From the NCBI GenBank assembly GCA_037176705.1, contig CM073891.1, positions 48,610,571 through 48,674,570 on the forward strand: a DNA stretch of 64,000 nucleotides, read 5' to 3'. Both the position numbers and the translations under genes were made by a program. Below, in pieces: positions 24,148 through 37,525 of this stretch; within the stretch, counting starts at the first letter, position 1, and every line of letters begins with the position of its first letter. This DNA is from Molossus alvarezi. Taxonomy: Eukaryota > Chordata > Mammalia > Chiroptera > Molossidae. The notes under the pieces were generated by a model. That model saw only the letters and a program-made list of their open reading frames with translations. It did not search any database and was not told the origin of the DNA.

Positions 24148-26003
24148 TCTTACCAAGGAAGCAAAAGCATGACTCTGGGCCTTCCTGAAACCTGAGGAAA
24201 CAAATTTTAAGTCTTATTTTCATAACAAAATGTCACTTTTAAAGAGGGTAGTACAAACAATAAAATAAATACCCACTCTAAGTAACTGGACACCTTTTTG
24301 CATTAGAACTGAACCAGAATGATTAAAATTCACTAGGTAAACAGATTGCCAATTTAGGCTGTTTTTCTTAGCATGTTTCCAAATTCAATAAATTACTTTT
24401 TTCAGAAAGCCTTGCAGACACTTAAAACTCCTTCCAAGATAAAATATTCCCTGAGTTGGCAGATATTATAAACCTAAAACAATTATTCCTTGCCAGCAGG
24501 GGTTAGTGGATTATAGTACCATTTATACATACTGGGCATCAAACAGTTAAACCATAAGGCTTAGGCTGAAGCCTGGCTACACCCCAGGGCCCCCAGGCAG
24601 CCCTTGGCACTAGGCAGGTGTTGTGGGGGATGTGGAGTGTGAAATACAGGAAGCAACCCTAGAGACAGGTGTGTTTGATTAATGGGGGGAGGAGGGAGGA
24701 ACACTATGGAGAGCTCGCTAAAGCAGACAAACGAGGACCAGCTCTTCTGACCACCAGAGGAATAGAACAGTGAAAGGGGAGGGCAGCGTGGTCCCACAGG
24801 AAAATAAGTCCTGCCTCACAGACTTACACTAGAATTATGTGTTTTAGTAGAAAAATAATGGAAACAGTTGAATCCTTTCTTAAGATACACCATGTCTTTA
24901 CATTGTAGGCAGAGTGTGTATATTTTCAGAATATGTTTTCTAAAACTACAATGAAAGTGCAGAGCCAGCCCCACAGAAAACACTGGATCACAAGAACAGG
25001 ATCACAAACAGAAAGAAGGAACCATGGAAATAAAACAAGGATCCAGGAGGAGAGGCTTTCCTAACCACTCAAAATGAAAAGAGCAGGAGTATGAACACTG
25101 GGATAGCACCACGAGTTAAGCCTCTAGACCACATTTACAATTTCCTGGGTACATATGTGTATGTATGCATACATACATAGGCAAACACAATGCACCTTTC
25201 TCTTCAACAAACCCCTTCATCCAATACTCTAAACTCCTTTCAGTAATACTAATAAAAACTAATCTTGATTCACTCCCTGGATGCCAGGTCTGCCATGGAC
25301 TTCAGCTAGAGACCACAGGGCACTGAGGTCTTATACTAATTGAAAACTTCTTGCAGATTAGTATAGCCAGATTGAGCCAGGAACACTAATCCACTGCTTT
25401 GTTACGTTAAAATTTCTTCTCCTCTGAAACATGATCTTCCAAATTCAAAGAAATAACTACACAGCAAAAATATCTGAACAAAAGATTGTCTAAATCCAAC
25501 TGATCCAATTTAAAATTGGACTTCACCTAAACCACTTAAAAACTTGAAATCATTTATATGTTCAAACTATTGAAATTCCATACAAGCCCTAGATAGTTCT
25601 CTACTTTATTCAATAAATCTCCTTTTCATATTACCACCTCTAAAATATAATTGAGCAACACACAAAAATCAAAGATGTTGGTGAAAGGTTTATTGATTCT
25701 CTACTCAGGGCTCTCATCTCACACCTCCAAACACTGACAAAATTGGCCTCAATGTATACATATAAATATGTACGCACACACGCATTTATATACATTATAT
25801 AAGTTATATAAGTTATAGTTATCCCTCTACAATCCAGACACTTTTTTTAGTGTATCCCAAGTACGCTTTAAACACAGACATTGCTGTTTTGTTTTTAGTG
25901 GTGCAGTTCTGTAACTATGTAAATTAAGTGGCTGGTATTGATACAATGCAGCTCCTCGTTAAATGGTATAATTTTTTAAATCTATGAAATTGACACAGTT
26001 GTC

Positions 26004-26604
26004 CAGTAAGTCCTCACCTGACGATGTCCCTAGGTTCTTCAAAACTGCGATTTGAAGCCAGTAACACATAATGAAATAAATTTTACCCTAGGTTCATTGA
26101 TATAAATAAGAGTTAACTTCCTACAGCATATTTCTGGTCACAAAAACATCAACAACTTTTAAATAAAGACCCGAACCACTTCTAATATTAAACATTTAAA
26201 TAAACGTGAGTTTTACACATATTTGAGAACGATTAATAAAAGCAAGACAGTGATTTTGCAACGTCCTTATTCAGCTTCAGGGATGTAGGGGCCTGGAGCC
26301 CATCCCAGCCCAGAGAGCAAGGTGGGCCAACCCTGGACAGGACACTTCCGTCACAGGGCACACTCACACACACCCACACTCAGACAGACCGGGACACTGT
26401 CCACATGCCAGTTCTTCCGACGTGGAATCTTTTGGATCAGGGAGGAAACAGAAGGCCCCAGAGAAAACCCACACAGACGTGGGAGAACGTGCAGCCTCCA
26501 CACAGACAGCAGCTCTGGCCAGGAATCAAATTCTTTTTTCCCTCATAAACATTACACTGAGACGATGTTGAATGAGACAACGTTATTTGAGAACCTGTTT
26601 ACTG
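26004..26604 (+). mobile_element. Tc/mariner-superfamily DNA transposon, non-coding copy (~600 bp)
   Basis: Left end CAGTAAGTCCTCACCTGACG and right end, read in reverse, CAGTAAACAGGTTCTCAAATAACG. The interior has GGTTCTTCAAAACTGCGA and a GC-richer block with CACACAGACGTGGGAGAACG. Diverged; no transposase frame. The 111-residue frame at 26322-26657 is a shadow of this element. A shorter relative lies at 42274. Confidence 0.75.
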
Positions 26605-27779
26605 GGAAAACCAAATTTTCCTCTTCACGAATACACCACCAAAGGCAACTCTTCTAAAAATATGATTATAAGAAATAATTATAGTTGTTACCACCCATGA
26701 CACTGAAAAAAAACTGTTTTACCTACTTTTAAAATGGATCTTTGTTAACATTATTCATCACAGATAAAGAGAATAAAGACCTGCTTTTACACTTGTAAGG
26801 ACAATATTTTCCTACAGTGTTAGTAATATCAAAGCAACCTAATATATTTCAAAGGTAAAAATTAAAAATATATGGTTTATCCTTTTAAAAAAACTTGAAA
26901 ACAAACAGCAAGAATCTCTAAGGTTTCTTGTGTATAGTTGCTAAAAATCTATTCAATTTTTCATTCTAATGACTTATAAAATCAAGGAGAGTGAAATAAA
27001 ATAATCCTTAAGTATTTCCAATTTGTTTAAAAACAATGAACATTTAAAATTCAATCCCAAAATGTTTATTCAAACATAGTTGTTACTTACCTAAAACAGC
27101 AGCTATCATATAATCCATCAGTCTCCCAAGATCCAAAATTCTAATAGCCCTAACACCTTACTAAGGCTCATAGATTCATTCTTTTATTAACTATATTAGG
27201 TAGAAATTTGCTATCTGTTTTTTGGTCATTTACTTTGTGGAAAAAGTATTATTATTGTTCCATAAGAAAAAGTTCCCTGACATTAGCCAGTTAAATCCAT
27301 TCTTTTGCTTTCCACAGTTCTTAATAAATAACTCTATTATATTTATGCTAAATAATAGCTCAAACAGAACTATAAAAAGTCTAGACATAATATATTTGAA
27401 CCGATATTTTCTAGTAGACAATAGTATTCCCTTCACAAAGTCCTTAACAATTTTTGTAGAATAATATATCTCATATTTTTTATGGATCTGCAATCAAACT
27501 TTTTTATGTATTAAAGAAACTAGAAGGATTAGGATACTTGTTATTTTAAGTTGTCAGCTTATTTCATCTTCTTACTTCTGCTACATTAACCCAGAAAAGT
27601 ATAAATTACATAAATTTTTAATAAGTAAACCTGCAAAAAGTATTTGAAACTTCTTCTCAGAAATCAATATTGATTTACTTTCTTTACTAGAAATGTATTT
27701 TTTGCTCATAAATTTGACTATAAAATATTTCAGAATAAACAGTAATCTCATATCCATATATAATGTAAATACTGCGTAC

Positions 27780-29183
27780 CTCAGTCAAGTGTGGCGTGGG
27801 GTTAAATCCACAGAGATTACACACTTGATTCTTGCATTCAGTACAAGTGTTGAAGTTAGGAGGATCCTTAGAACCTATGTTGAGGACAGTTTTGCACAGA
27901 GGACAGGCTGATTCTGGTTTAGGGGTTTTCTCCAGTTTGGGGGGAATGGTAGCCTTTTGGGGCTCAGCTGCTGAAGGTTTGCTATCCTTAATAGGCAGAG
28001 ACTTCTTTTCTGTTTCTGTTCTTTTCACTGTTGGAACTTGTTCAGCTTTGGACTCTAATTTTTCAGCTACTGGAACTTTTGTTTCCTTTTTCACAGGTGT
28101 AACCTTTGCAGGTGCTGATGGTAACTGACCCATAGACTTGGGTGGCCCCTGAGCAGGAGGGGGCTGTGAAGGAGGGGCTTGTTTTGCTGGGCCCCCTGGC
28201 CCACTCTGTGAATGAGATCCAGGCTGGCCTGCTGTGGAGATTAGATTTGATGCCTGACTGAAGATTGATGCTCCAAACCCAAAGAGTTTCCCGGTCACAG
28301 TTTCTTGAGGAGTAGTGGGCTGGGATTTGGGAGCATCTGCAATACTTCCCAGATTCAGACTGAAACGTCTTGACTGCTCCTGAGGCTTTGGTGTCTGTTG
28401 AGATGTGGGGGCAGCTTGGCCAGTGGTAGGTCGTGGGCCAGGAGGTGTTGGTGACCCTTTTGGCATCAGCTTGGCATCTGGCTTAGGACTGATTTTAGTT
28501 TGTGCTTTCTTAGGTTCTTCTTTCTTTTGAACTGGATCAACTTGTTTTGGACCTTTGCTCTCCATGCTAGGCCCAGGATGTGAAACAATTTTTGAATCCG
28601 ATGCAGGTCGAGGTATGACTTTAGAATCAAATGGGGTGACTTTTTCTCCTGCTGGTGGAAAACTCTGTGAGGGTTTGGCAGAGTCTGTTTTTAGAGGAGG
28701 AGTTATTTTCTCCTGATCCTCTGATTGTACTTTGGAGCTTAGAATATCAGGTTTTGTTGCTGTTGACGATGAAGACACAATGTCTGTGGCTGGCTTTACC
28801 GTCTTGGGCTGCTTTGGTTTGTCATCAGCCATAGGGACCTTGGCCTGCTCGGATGGGACAGAAGGTTCTTTGGGATGGGCTGGCTTGGATGAGGACTCTG
28901 CCACAGGAGGCTGCTTGGCCGTGACGGAGGGAGAGCCATGAAGGGTTGGTTGTTTCACTAGTGGTGGGGGTTTTTTAGACTCAGGTGCCTTTGAGATATC
29001 CTGTTTGGGTGCAGCATCCTTCTTCGGAGAAACCTGCGGTACCTGTGGGGATGGTTTGCTCACCGCTGATGCAGGAATTACTGGGGCTGTCTTCGGTTTG
29101 GGCTGGGTTGATGAGGGCATTGGAGCCAGATCACCTCCTAGAGCTCTCTGCATCTGACAGTTTAAACAGAGCCACTCTTTTAC
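27780..29183 (-). CDS. PCLO: PCLO exon 3: end of zinc finger 1, linker, first part of zinc finger 2 (residues 622-1089)
   Basis: 1,404 bases, 468 codons, phase 0 at both ends. The acceptor is TTATCTCTAG|GTAAAAG; the donor is GAG|GTACGC. The exon starts VKEWLCLNCQ, the closing cysteine pair of zinc finger 1. A Pro/Lys/Ser-rich, probably disordered linker follows, then the conserved block SRRFSLNLGS...KLFGFGASIFSQASNLIS, then zinc finger 2 from about residue 1048 (CPLC, CTEC, CNLC) ending PHLTE. The closing CLNC pair of finger 2 must lie on exon 4, left of this window. No frameshift or stop was seen. Past the donor the frame stays open for 31 codons into the intron, which is chance. Assignment rests on close recalled similarity to mammalian Piccolo. 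Confidence 0.96.
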
Positions 29184-29507
29184 CTAGAGATAAAATAAAA
29201 CAATGGTCACTGAGACAAAAACAATGTAAAAACATTTTCAAAATGCATGCTGTCATCTGAAACTATGTTTCTCGTCATGCAAAACATAAAGATCTAATTA
29301 TTTTAATTAAATCATATTCAATTATATTAAAATACAATCAATGAATCTCAGAGATTTACACATCTATTTTTTTAAATAAAGAGTAAAAATCAAATAGTTA
29401 TATTTTTCTTCTAAAGTTAATTTTGTTATTCTTCACCTTTGATTTATATGAAGTTTGATTAGTCCTAGAAATAGAAAAGCATGTATCATAAAAAAAACAT
29501 AAATTAT

Positions 29508-29674
29508 GCCCTGGCTGGTTTGGCTCAATGGTTAGAATGTTGGTCTGCAAACTGAAGAGTCCCAGGTTCAATTCTGGGCAAGGGCACATACCTCAGTTGC
29601 GGTTCCTCCCAGCCCTGGTCCAGGTCTTGAGGGAGGCAACCAATCGATGTGTCTCCTCACGTCCATGTATCTCT

Positions 29675-29719
<45 letters not shown>

Positions 29720-29804
29720 TCTCTCTCTCTCTCCCTCTCCCTCTTCCTCCCTCCCCCTCTATCTGAAGATAAATGGAAAAATATCCTCGGGTGAGGATTA
29801 AAAA
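29508..29804 (+). mobile_element. Ves-type SINE with long (TC)n
   Basis: Perfect 13-bp target duplication AAACATAAATTAT (29495 and 29805). A (TC)n of about 75 bases (29676-29750) lies in the pyrimidine part. It begins about 320 bases upstream, in gene sense, of the exon 3 acceptor. Confidence 0.94.
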
Positions 29805-30386
29805 AAACATAAATTATAATATAGATTAGATTCCATATTATCAGTCATGTTATATATTTCTCTGTGGATGGCTTATAACAGTTTTTAGTTATACAACCCA
29901 GAGTAGGCTTGTCAAATTATTAACACATTGCTAATTTCTTAAATTAGCAGAGCATTACTTCCCCATCCAAGGAAACATAATCAAATGTGTGAAAAACCAA
30001 AATTGTTAATCATGCTGGGTTAAAAAGAGAACACTCTCTGTTAACAAAATATAAAAAATAAAAAAAATGGCATCCCCTCAAATGAGCATAAATAACATGA
30101 TCTAATAGAGAAACACTGTTTCCTTTTAATCTTTTGAATGTACTGGAAAGAGCAATATAAGGAATGTATGGAAGCAATATACTTATTTGACTGAGATACA
30201 TATGTTGAATACCTATATATTTGTTATATTTTTATCTTTACCTTTGTGTATGTTTGAAACATCTTATAAATAACATATTTTTTCTTTTAATCTAAAAACA
30301 TAATCAAGCAATTGCTACTTATACAAGTACCGTGACTAATGTGAGCTAGAATGTAAGAAAACTATCATTCCATTTGCCTCCTTCTT

Positions 30387-30638
30387 TTTTTTTTAATCCT
30401 CACCTGAGGATATTTTTGCATTTATCTTCAGATAGAGCGGGAGGGAGAGAGGGAGGAAGAGAGAGAGAAACATCGACGTGAGAGAGACACATCGAGTGGT
30501 TGCCACCCACACAACCCCAACCAGGGCCGGGGACAAACTACAACTACAATGGAGGTACATGCCCTTACCGAGAACCGAACCCAGGACTCTCTGGTCTGCG
30601 GGCTGACACTCCAATCGCTGAGCCAAACCGGCCAGGGC
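30387..30638 (-). mobile_element. Ves-type SINE
   Basis: Reverse full copy flanked by TTTGCCTCCTTCTT (30373) / TTTTCCTCCTTCTT (30641). Confidence 0.92.
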
Positions 30639-31511
30639 AATTTTCCTCCTTCTTGATAAAGGAAATTCTTCTATAATTATGCATCTACCCACTCAACCAT
30701 CTCCCATCTCCCCTGCTGCCAATGTCAATCCTATTATTCTATTATTAATTTTTCTCTTTTGTTTTCTTCCACAGCTTTCAATGATGCATCACCTCATAAC
30801 CATGCAGCCAGACAAGATCAAAGAAGATACAATTACAAGAATGATTCCTTATCTATACTCTATCATTGATGTTTTCCTATGAAATAATATATGAGATCTG
30901 TATCCACATCAATCACTTCAACTTAGAAACTCCTAGGGTCAGTGCCATTCATTATAATTAAATTACTCTTATTTTGGGGGGGCAAGTGTCACAGCCAAAG
31001 GAGATGCAAAATGTATTCATTTCTTTATTCAAATATTTATTGAGCAACTTCTACTTACCCCATATCACTGAATAAAAGACAAAAATGTGTGTCTTCATAG
31101 AGACTACATTATAGAAGAATCTGATGGTGACATTGTCATGATTCCTTCTTTCCTTCCTTCCTGTTACTTTCCTTCCCCCTCCCCACCAAACCAAATATAT
31201 CTGGATGCATTTGATTTAAGAAATAAAATGTAAGTCCCTTTGCAATGTGAACATTGGAGCTTCATGCATAGCTTAGCTAGCAGGCTCTCACTTCATCTTT
31301 GGACCACTGCAAAATCAGAACCCTACTATGTCCTATCCAATGTATGCTTTACATCAACACTGGCAAACACATTCTATACTGTCCAAATTCTAAAATCAAT
31401 GTTTCCTCATACAAATGTATATGACTATGTCTCCACATAAGCAGACTAGTGAGAATTAGGAAAAATGAGATGGAAACCACAAGTCACTGCCTCTTCACAG
31501 GGAGAGAATTC

Positions 31512-31514
<3 letters not shown>

Positions 31515-31559
<45 letters not shown>

Positions 31560-31764
31560 TCAGATAGAGTGGGGGTAGGGAGAGGGAGAAAGAAAGAAAC
31601 ATCTATGTAAGAGAGACACATCAACTGGTTGCCTCCTGCATGACCCTCAACTAGGGCTGGGGACCAAACTGCAACCAAGATGTGTGCCCTTGATTGGAAT
31701 TTAACTCGCAACTCTTTGGTCCACAGGCTGACACTCTAACCACTGAGCCAAACCGGCCAGAGCG
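31515..31764 (-). mobile_element. Ves-type SINE bounded by (CT)n
   Basis: Head and middle are present in reverse, but the CCTCRGG tail is missing and a (CT)n tract (31515-31557) borders the copy directly. No clear target duplication. Confidence 0.88.
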
Positions 31765-32038
31765 GCTTTTCTCTTAGTACACACCTTTTTATGAACAGAT
31801 CTATTGTGTCATTTTATGACATTTTAATGAGCACATTTCCTTCATTTTGAAAAACAATACATAAAAGACATTTGATCCCTCAATTTCCCTCCTCAATGCT
31901 AGAATACATTTTATATAGTTATCACAACATGAAAAGCTTTTCATCTTCTTAGGATTTTTTAGAAAGAACCTCCTTTTTATTTAATTTTGTTGAAAATAGA
32001 AATTATTTTTACCTCAGCATTTAACAATCTACCACTGA

Positions 32039-32201
32039 GCCCTGGCCGGTTTTGCTCAGTGGTTAGAGCATCGGTCTGTGGTCCAGAGAGACCAGGTTTA
32101 GTTCCTGCCAAGGGCACGTACCTCGGTTGCGGTTTGTCCCCGGCCCCTGTTGGGGTTATGCGGGTGGCAGCCACTCGATGTGTCTTTCTCAAGTCGATGT
32201 T

Positions 32202-32253
<52 letters not shown>

Positions 32254-32319
32254 TCTCCCTCCCTCCCACTCTGTCTGAACAAAAATGGAAAAATGTCCTC
32301 AGATGAGGACAAAAAAAAA
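32039..32319 (+). mobile_element. Ves-type SINE with long (TC)n
   Basis: Flanked by AATCTACCACTGA (32026) / AATCTAGTACTGA (32320). (TC)n about 32200-32250. Confidence 0.93.
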
Positions 32320-35300
32320 AATCTAGTACTGAAAACAGGAGGATTTTCAAATTCCTGACTCAATGAAAAAAAAGAACAACTGCATCAAAAATTCCTATAC
32401 ATTGAGAAAATGAAAGAGGCCACAACCAGTCCCAGCATTAACATCATGAACACCTTCTACTTCTCTTTTGCTATGCACTTAGGGAGCATAAGGACTAATA
32501 CAAGACCCTTGGCCCTCTAACTCATCTGAGTTAGAATTTCTGTCATATTGTTACTGCATTCTCAATTATTACTCAAGTGTGTCTGCACTGCTTGTGAAAG
32601 GTAATTTCCCATTCATTCTTTCACATTTCCAAGCCACTGTCCCTCATTTGGTCCTTGGCATTTCTCAAATACTTTATACCTCCATCAAATATAAACTGTT
32701 TAAGAGAAACCACAGAAGGGGTCATCTTTAACTACTTCCCCTCAAACCTCAATGCCTTTCCAACTGTGAAATAAAGTTAATTTTTTGCAAGAAATTCAAT
32801 ATATATATATAATTGTATTAGTGTTCTTACGTACGCACTTACATAATTCTATTTCCAGATCTGTATCCCCCAAAAAACTATAAGCAACAAATGGTAAGGA
32901 CTTCCTGGTAGTGGTCTTTCTATGTATCCTCATGGTATAACTGACCCTTGAAGCATTACAGATGTTCACAAATATTTTTTGAGCTGGTTTGAATTAAGTT
33001 AATTGAAAATGTTTGGGTTTTTAAGCTACAGATTTCTGTGTTTACTGTGCTAATCCCCATTGTTTACCCACCTTGAATGACAGGCTTCTGCCCTCATTTT
33101 CTGGTTACATGCCTTTCTCCCCAGAACCCTAGTCTACATCTCTGCCCATGGTCCCCATTTTGATTCAAACTGAAAGAGTCCCCCGCCTTAATTACCACAC
33201 CAGCTAACCATATTTTCCCTGCCTGGAGAAAATGACTGCCTTGTTTCTCTTAGAAAATTAAGTATTTATCTCTAACTCTGAGCAGAGATGAACCTGAGTT
33301 TACTACCCTCATTGCCTTAGACACTTGCTGCCAATTCCATCTGGTACCCATGTCAATAATACAGTTGGCTCCTCTAGTTCTGCATGATTGGGTTTCATTC
33401 CACTGTAGCAATGGATGAGGATCTTAGAAGATTTTAGTCCTCATCACTTCTTCCCCATGCCAGAGATTCAAAGAAGCTTTCCACCCATATTTCATGAGCA
33501 ATTTCCCGGGTCATCTGTCACAAATAGCACCCACTCCCTTACGTTATACTCTAAATTGATCTAATTATATTGCACTCTAATCATCCACATCCATTTGAGA
33601 TATGATGAGAGAAACATAAGAAACAATACCAGGGAAGCCTACAACTCTATCAGTGTGTTTCAGAAGAACTCATACCTTCAATATACAAGCATTAAAAATA
33701 AAAACTCCTAATGGTATTAGCTAAATATGTTATGCCTCAACTATTACTAAATTTTATATTTTATATATTAAGGAAAAAATCATCTTTTGCTTTCCTTACC
33801 TTACAGCCTTACTTACAGAAAGTGCATAAAAAAGAATTCAAGGTCTGGAGACAATTGTTTAATGAGCTCCTCTAATTAAATTAGCTCTATGGAAAGGAAC
33901 AAAAGAAAGGCAAAAGCTATTCATTCAGGCTTCTGACTTAATATGCTACATAAATGGGGTTAAGAGAACAGTGGGACAGGACTTCTGCTCACTCTGAGGT
34001 TCTCTGTGAATTCTAATGTAGACCTGTATATATGCTATAACTTATCTCCCTGTTTAATCCAATTCCCTTTTGTTATGTATTACAACTTTCCTGGCTAAAG
34101 CCTTTGCTGGATAATCAGAAATGTCTTATGTAGCTGTTTCAAGAGTTACCACTTAACTGTTTAACTGTGAACTTCACATACAGAATTTTAATAAACTGTC
34201 ACACTTTAAAAAAAATATCAAAACTGATTACTAAAAAAATATATTCTTATTTTTAAGAGTGTGTCTTCAGTAATCATTCAAGAAAGTTAACTCACTATAC
34301 CTAAGCAATAAGCTGAATTAGCAAATGTCAGGGGTTCTGGAATTAAAGAATATTCTGCTCAGATCTATTATTAATCCGCTTACCTTCAAAACAGAAAGGA
34401 AGCCTCTCAAAAAAAAAAAAGTCCAGAAGGCTTAATGACTAAAATCTACCCATCAATATGCTCTGAACTGGACATTTTAAAAACAAAATTTACATAAAAT
34501 GTGTAATGAAATTTCTTCTCAACAACATAGCATAGTACTTGCAATAATGGATTATCAAAAGAACAAATACATGGAATTTTTATTTGCTGGTGTTCATACC
34601 ACTCACACTGGCCACTGAATAAATTTTCTTCAATTCTGCTTTCATCTTGTCCTTTACAATAAAACCTGCTGGATTTCTTCTTGATGACAACTAAGCTCTT
34701 CTGCAAACCATGACATCTCAATGTACCACTTACTATGTTAAAGCAGTACTCTCATTCTCCCTTACGTGAGTTATGATTCACAGTCCAATTTGTACTCCTC
34801 TCCCATGTATCTAAAGGCTACCTTTTTAGGTCTGCCCCTTCTCAACTATTAAAACAATAGTTTAAAGTACAACATTTGGAATTAAACAGATAGTGTTTTA
34901 AATTTTTTTTTCAATTATTTCCTCTCTTCTACTCTCCTCACATAGAATCTTAAAAGGAGAAACTACTTATCATTACTCTTCTCTCTGTATTGGACACCAA
35001 GAAAATTTTAGATATTATGTAATGATAAATTATTCTAAACTTTTCTTCCATTTCTCATCAAATTATGTCCAAATACTTATTGAATGCGTTTTTTATATTA
35101 TAGTATATTATTTTTAATGCCAGAGAAGATATAACTATACAATATGCATTACATAATATAATATGTAATATTATAAAGAGAAAACCAAGCTGTTTGATGA
35201 CAGATTATGCTTTCCGTTATTCAAGGATTACACAACCACATGAACTCTACCACAGAAGCAGTTTGGCTGCAGATGGCTCACTGTAGGTGACATCTTTAAC

Positions 35301-35929
35301 TATGCATATTAATGCACAATGTATTTTGGTTAAAAACTAGACACTAGCATTCCTCAGAACCGTGATGATATGCCCAACTATTTGGTTAAACAGTTTTATT
35401 TAAGATAGTCCATCCAGAAGTTGGATGGATATTTTCTCTCTGAAACGGTGTGGATTACAATTTCTGCTGCATAATTCAGCAACCATTAACAAACTTGTAA
35501 ATGTAAACTAAATGGGCCCTTTTTCCTTCAAAAAGCATAAGAATGTTCACCAAATGCTAGCAATAACATTTGTAAATTCTCACAATATAGGATCAAATGA
35601 TAATAGCATATTTTAAAGTTTGTCAGTGCAGTCTAAAACAAGAAAACTGACACTTTCAGCAAAGCACAATTTACAAAATAATTACAGTACACGAACATGA
35701 AACTATATCTGTACTCTATTAGTTACAAAAAGAGAGGAAGATCCCAAATCAGTAAAATGAACTTACATATGTTATACATTAACACTTCTGAACAGTTTCT
35801 CATATGGTGAATTCAAACCTTCATACCTTGATTGATTAACACACACATTTTGTAGCCTGTGACACATATTTCTAATTAGGCAGTGTTTGTGCAACTATTT
35901 GAATAGCTTATTTAAAAATGAAAAAAATA

Positions 35930-36087
35930 GCCCTGGCCCATTTGGCTCAACAGTTAGAGTGTCAGCCTGCAGACTAGAGTTGTAGGTTCAATTCCTGGTC
36001 TAGGGTACATATCTGGGTTACAGGTTTATCCCTGGTCCCGGTCAGGGTCGTGCAGGAGGCAACCAATCGATGTGTCTCTCTCACATC

Positions 36088-36122
<35 letters not shown>

Positions 36123-36205
36123 TCTCTCCTCTCTCCTCTCTCTCTCCTCCCTCTCTCCCACTCTATCTGAAAAAAAGTAAAAAAACCTCAAGTGAGAATT
36201 AAAAA
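35930..36205 (+). mobile_element. Ves-type SINE
   Basis: Head GCCCTGGCCCATTTGGCTC; extended TCTC tract; tail CCTCAAGTGAGAATT. Flanks are A-rich and only loosely repeated. Confidence 0.9.
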
Positions 36206-36349
36206 AGAAAAAATAAATTACATTAGTGAAAAGAATTAGTCTCATAAATTTTGTGAACTCATTAAGTATGCTGAAAGCTACATGTCTTTAATTCAATTAG
36301 ATGCAAACTGAATTAAGACAATCACTTGTATGTTGACTTGGAAAGGAAA

Positions 36350-36480
36350 AAATACTTTTAAATACATATGAGGGGTGGTGAACACACAATGCAGTGTACA
36401 GGTAATGTGATGTGGAATTGTGCACCTGAAATCTGTATAATTTTGCTAACCAGTGTCACCCCAATAAATTAAATAAAAAG
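36350..36480 (+). mobile_element. LINE 3'-end-like fragment
   Basis: TTGTGCACCTGAAATCTGTA...CCCCAATAAATTAAATAAAAA resembles a polyadenylated LINE 3' end common in mammals. A GA/GGAA-rich tract follows. Confidence 0.5.
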
Positions 36481-36487
36481 GCTGAAA

Positions 36488-36582
36488 AAGAAAGAGAGAG
36501 AGAGAAAGAGAGGAGGAAAGAGGGGAAAGAGGAAAGAGAGGAAGGAAGGAAGGAAGGGAGGGAGGGAGGGAGGGAGGGAGGA
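36488..36582 (+). repeat. Purine-only (GA)n/(GGAA)n/(GGGA)n tract
   Basis: About 95 bases almost without pyrimidines on the + strand, grading from GAGA through GGAA to GGGA units. Confidence 0.95.
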
Positions 36583-36879
36583 TAATCCCATCTGTGGACT
36601 GCAATTTTGGCTCCTGCCTAAGAGTTCTAGCCCAGTTCTAGCCTGCCCTTCCTGATGGCTTTAGATTTCAGATTTGACTAGCCAGCAGGAAAAACTTTGT
36701 CCACAGAATATTAATTTGCAGCAAAGGAATGGTTAAGTAAACTACAGTACCTCCTTGATATAGGATTATGCAGCTAATCAAAGTATGTTTACAAAGTGCT
36801 AAACAAAATAGAAATATTTATGCCATAGTTTGAGATAACAATGATTAAATTATTTTTTTAAAGTATGTATGGTTTATAT

Positions 36880-37265
36880 AAAGTTACAATAGCTAAGATC
36901 TGGAAACAGTCCAAGAGTCCATCAGTAGATGAATGGACAAAAAAACTGTGGTACATATACACAATGGAGTACTATGCAGCTGTAAGAAAGAAAGATCTCT
37001 TATCCTTTGAGATGACATGAAGTGACCTGGAGAGTACTATCCAAGCAGAGGAACAGGGCAGACCCAGAGACGTGTAAGTAGGGTACAGACTGACAACTCT
37101 CAGAAGAGGGGTTGGGGGGAGGGAAGAGATAAACCACAGAACTTATACGCATGTACGCATAAGGGATAGACATGGACAACAAAGCTGGGGGGGGGGGGAT
37201 GGGGAGGAGAGTGTCAATGCGGAAAAAGGAGAAAAATCTGTAACAAAAATAAATTAATTAAAAAA
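36880..37265 (+). mobile_element. L1 3' end
   Basis: Contains AGATCTGGAAACAGTCCAAG, GTCCATCAGTAGATGAATGG and TACACAATGGAGTACTATGC, the end of L1 ORF2, followed by a G-rich 3' UTR (G10 at about 37188-37198) and an A-rich tail. The ORF2 frame is broken and only the last part is present. Confidence 0.9.
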
Positions 37266-37498
37266 AGAAAGAAAGGAAAAGATAGGCAATCCAAAAACAA
37301 AACAAAACAAAAAACAGTCAAAACTAATCTATGATGTTAGAAATCAGATGGTGGTTACCATCTTGAGGGGGAGCAGTAATCGGAAGGAGTAAGGTTAAGG
37401 AGTAATTGGAAAAATTTCTGGAATGTTGGTTATGTTCTATTTCTTAAATCTGAGTGCTGGTAACTTGGGTACAGTTTGTGAAAATTCACTGAGTTGAT

Positions 37499-37525
37499 TT
37501 GTGTATGTGTGTGTGTGTGTGTACG
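37499..37525 (+). repeat. (GT)n microsatellite
   Basis: About a dozen TG units. Confidence 0.85.

Larger units (their letters stand above)
1..27779 (-). other. PCLO: PCLO intron 3, incomplete (continues left of the window)
   Basis: Begins with GTACGC after exon 3; the acceptor is outside the window. It contains 19 SINEs, an MLT1 LTR, several L1 fragments, L2/MIR remnants and one 600-bp DNA transposon. Stretches with nothing recognised: 1-560, 1710-3830, 4000-6580, 16950-19300, 23800-26000 (apart from a short palindrome at 24127) and 26610-27780. Confidence 0.85.

Noticed and set aside
23945..24223. 92-residue open frame on the minus strand
   Set aside because: No recognisable domain, no splice context; likely chance in a slightly GC-richer patch.
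24561..24797. 78-residue open frame on the minus strand and a CTCF-like CCACCAGAGG
   Set aside because: No protein resemblance, and the motif matches only part of the CTCF consensus.
26322..26657. 111-residue open frame
   Set aside because: Lies inside the old DNA transposon at 26004-26604; no protein family resemblance.
34446..34721. 91-residue open frame on the minus strand
   Set aside because: No family resemblance or supporting signals; one of many chance frames of this size in a 64-kb window.
36880..37265. Possible functional L1
   Set aside because: Only the 3' end is present and the reading frame is broken.
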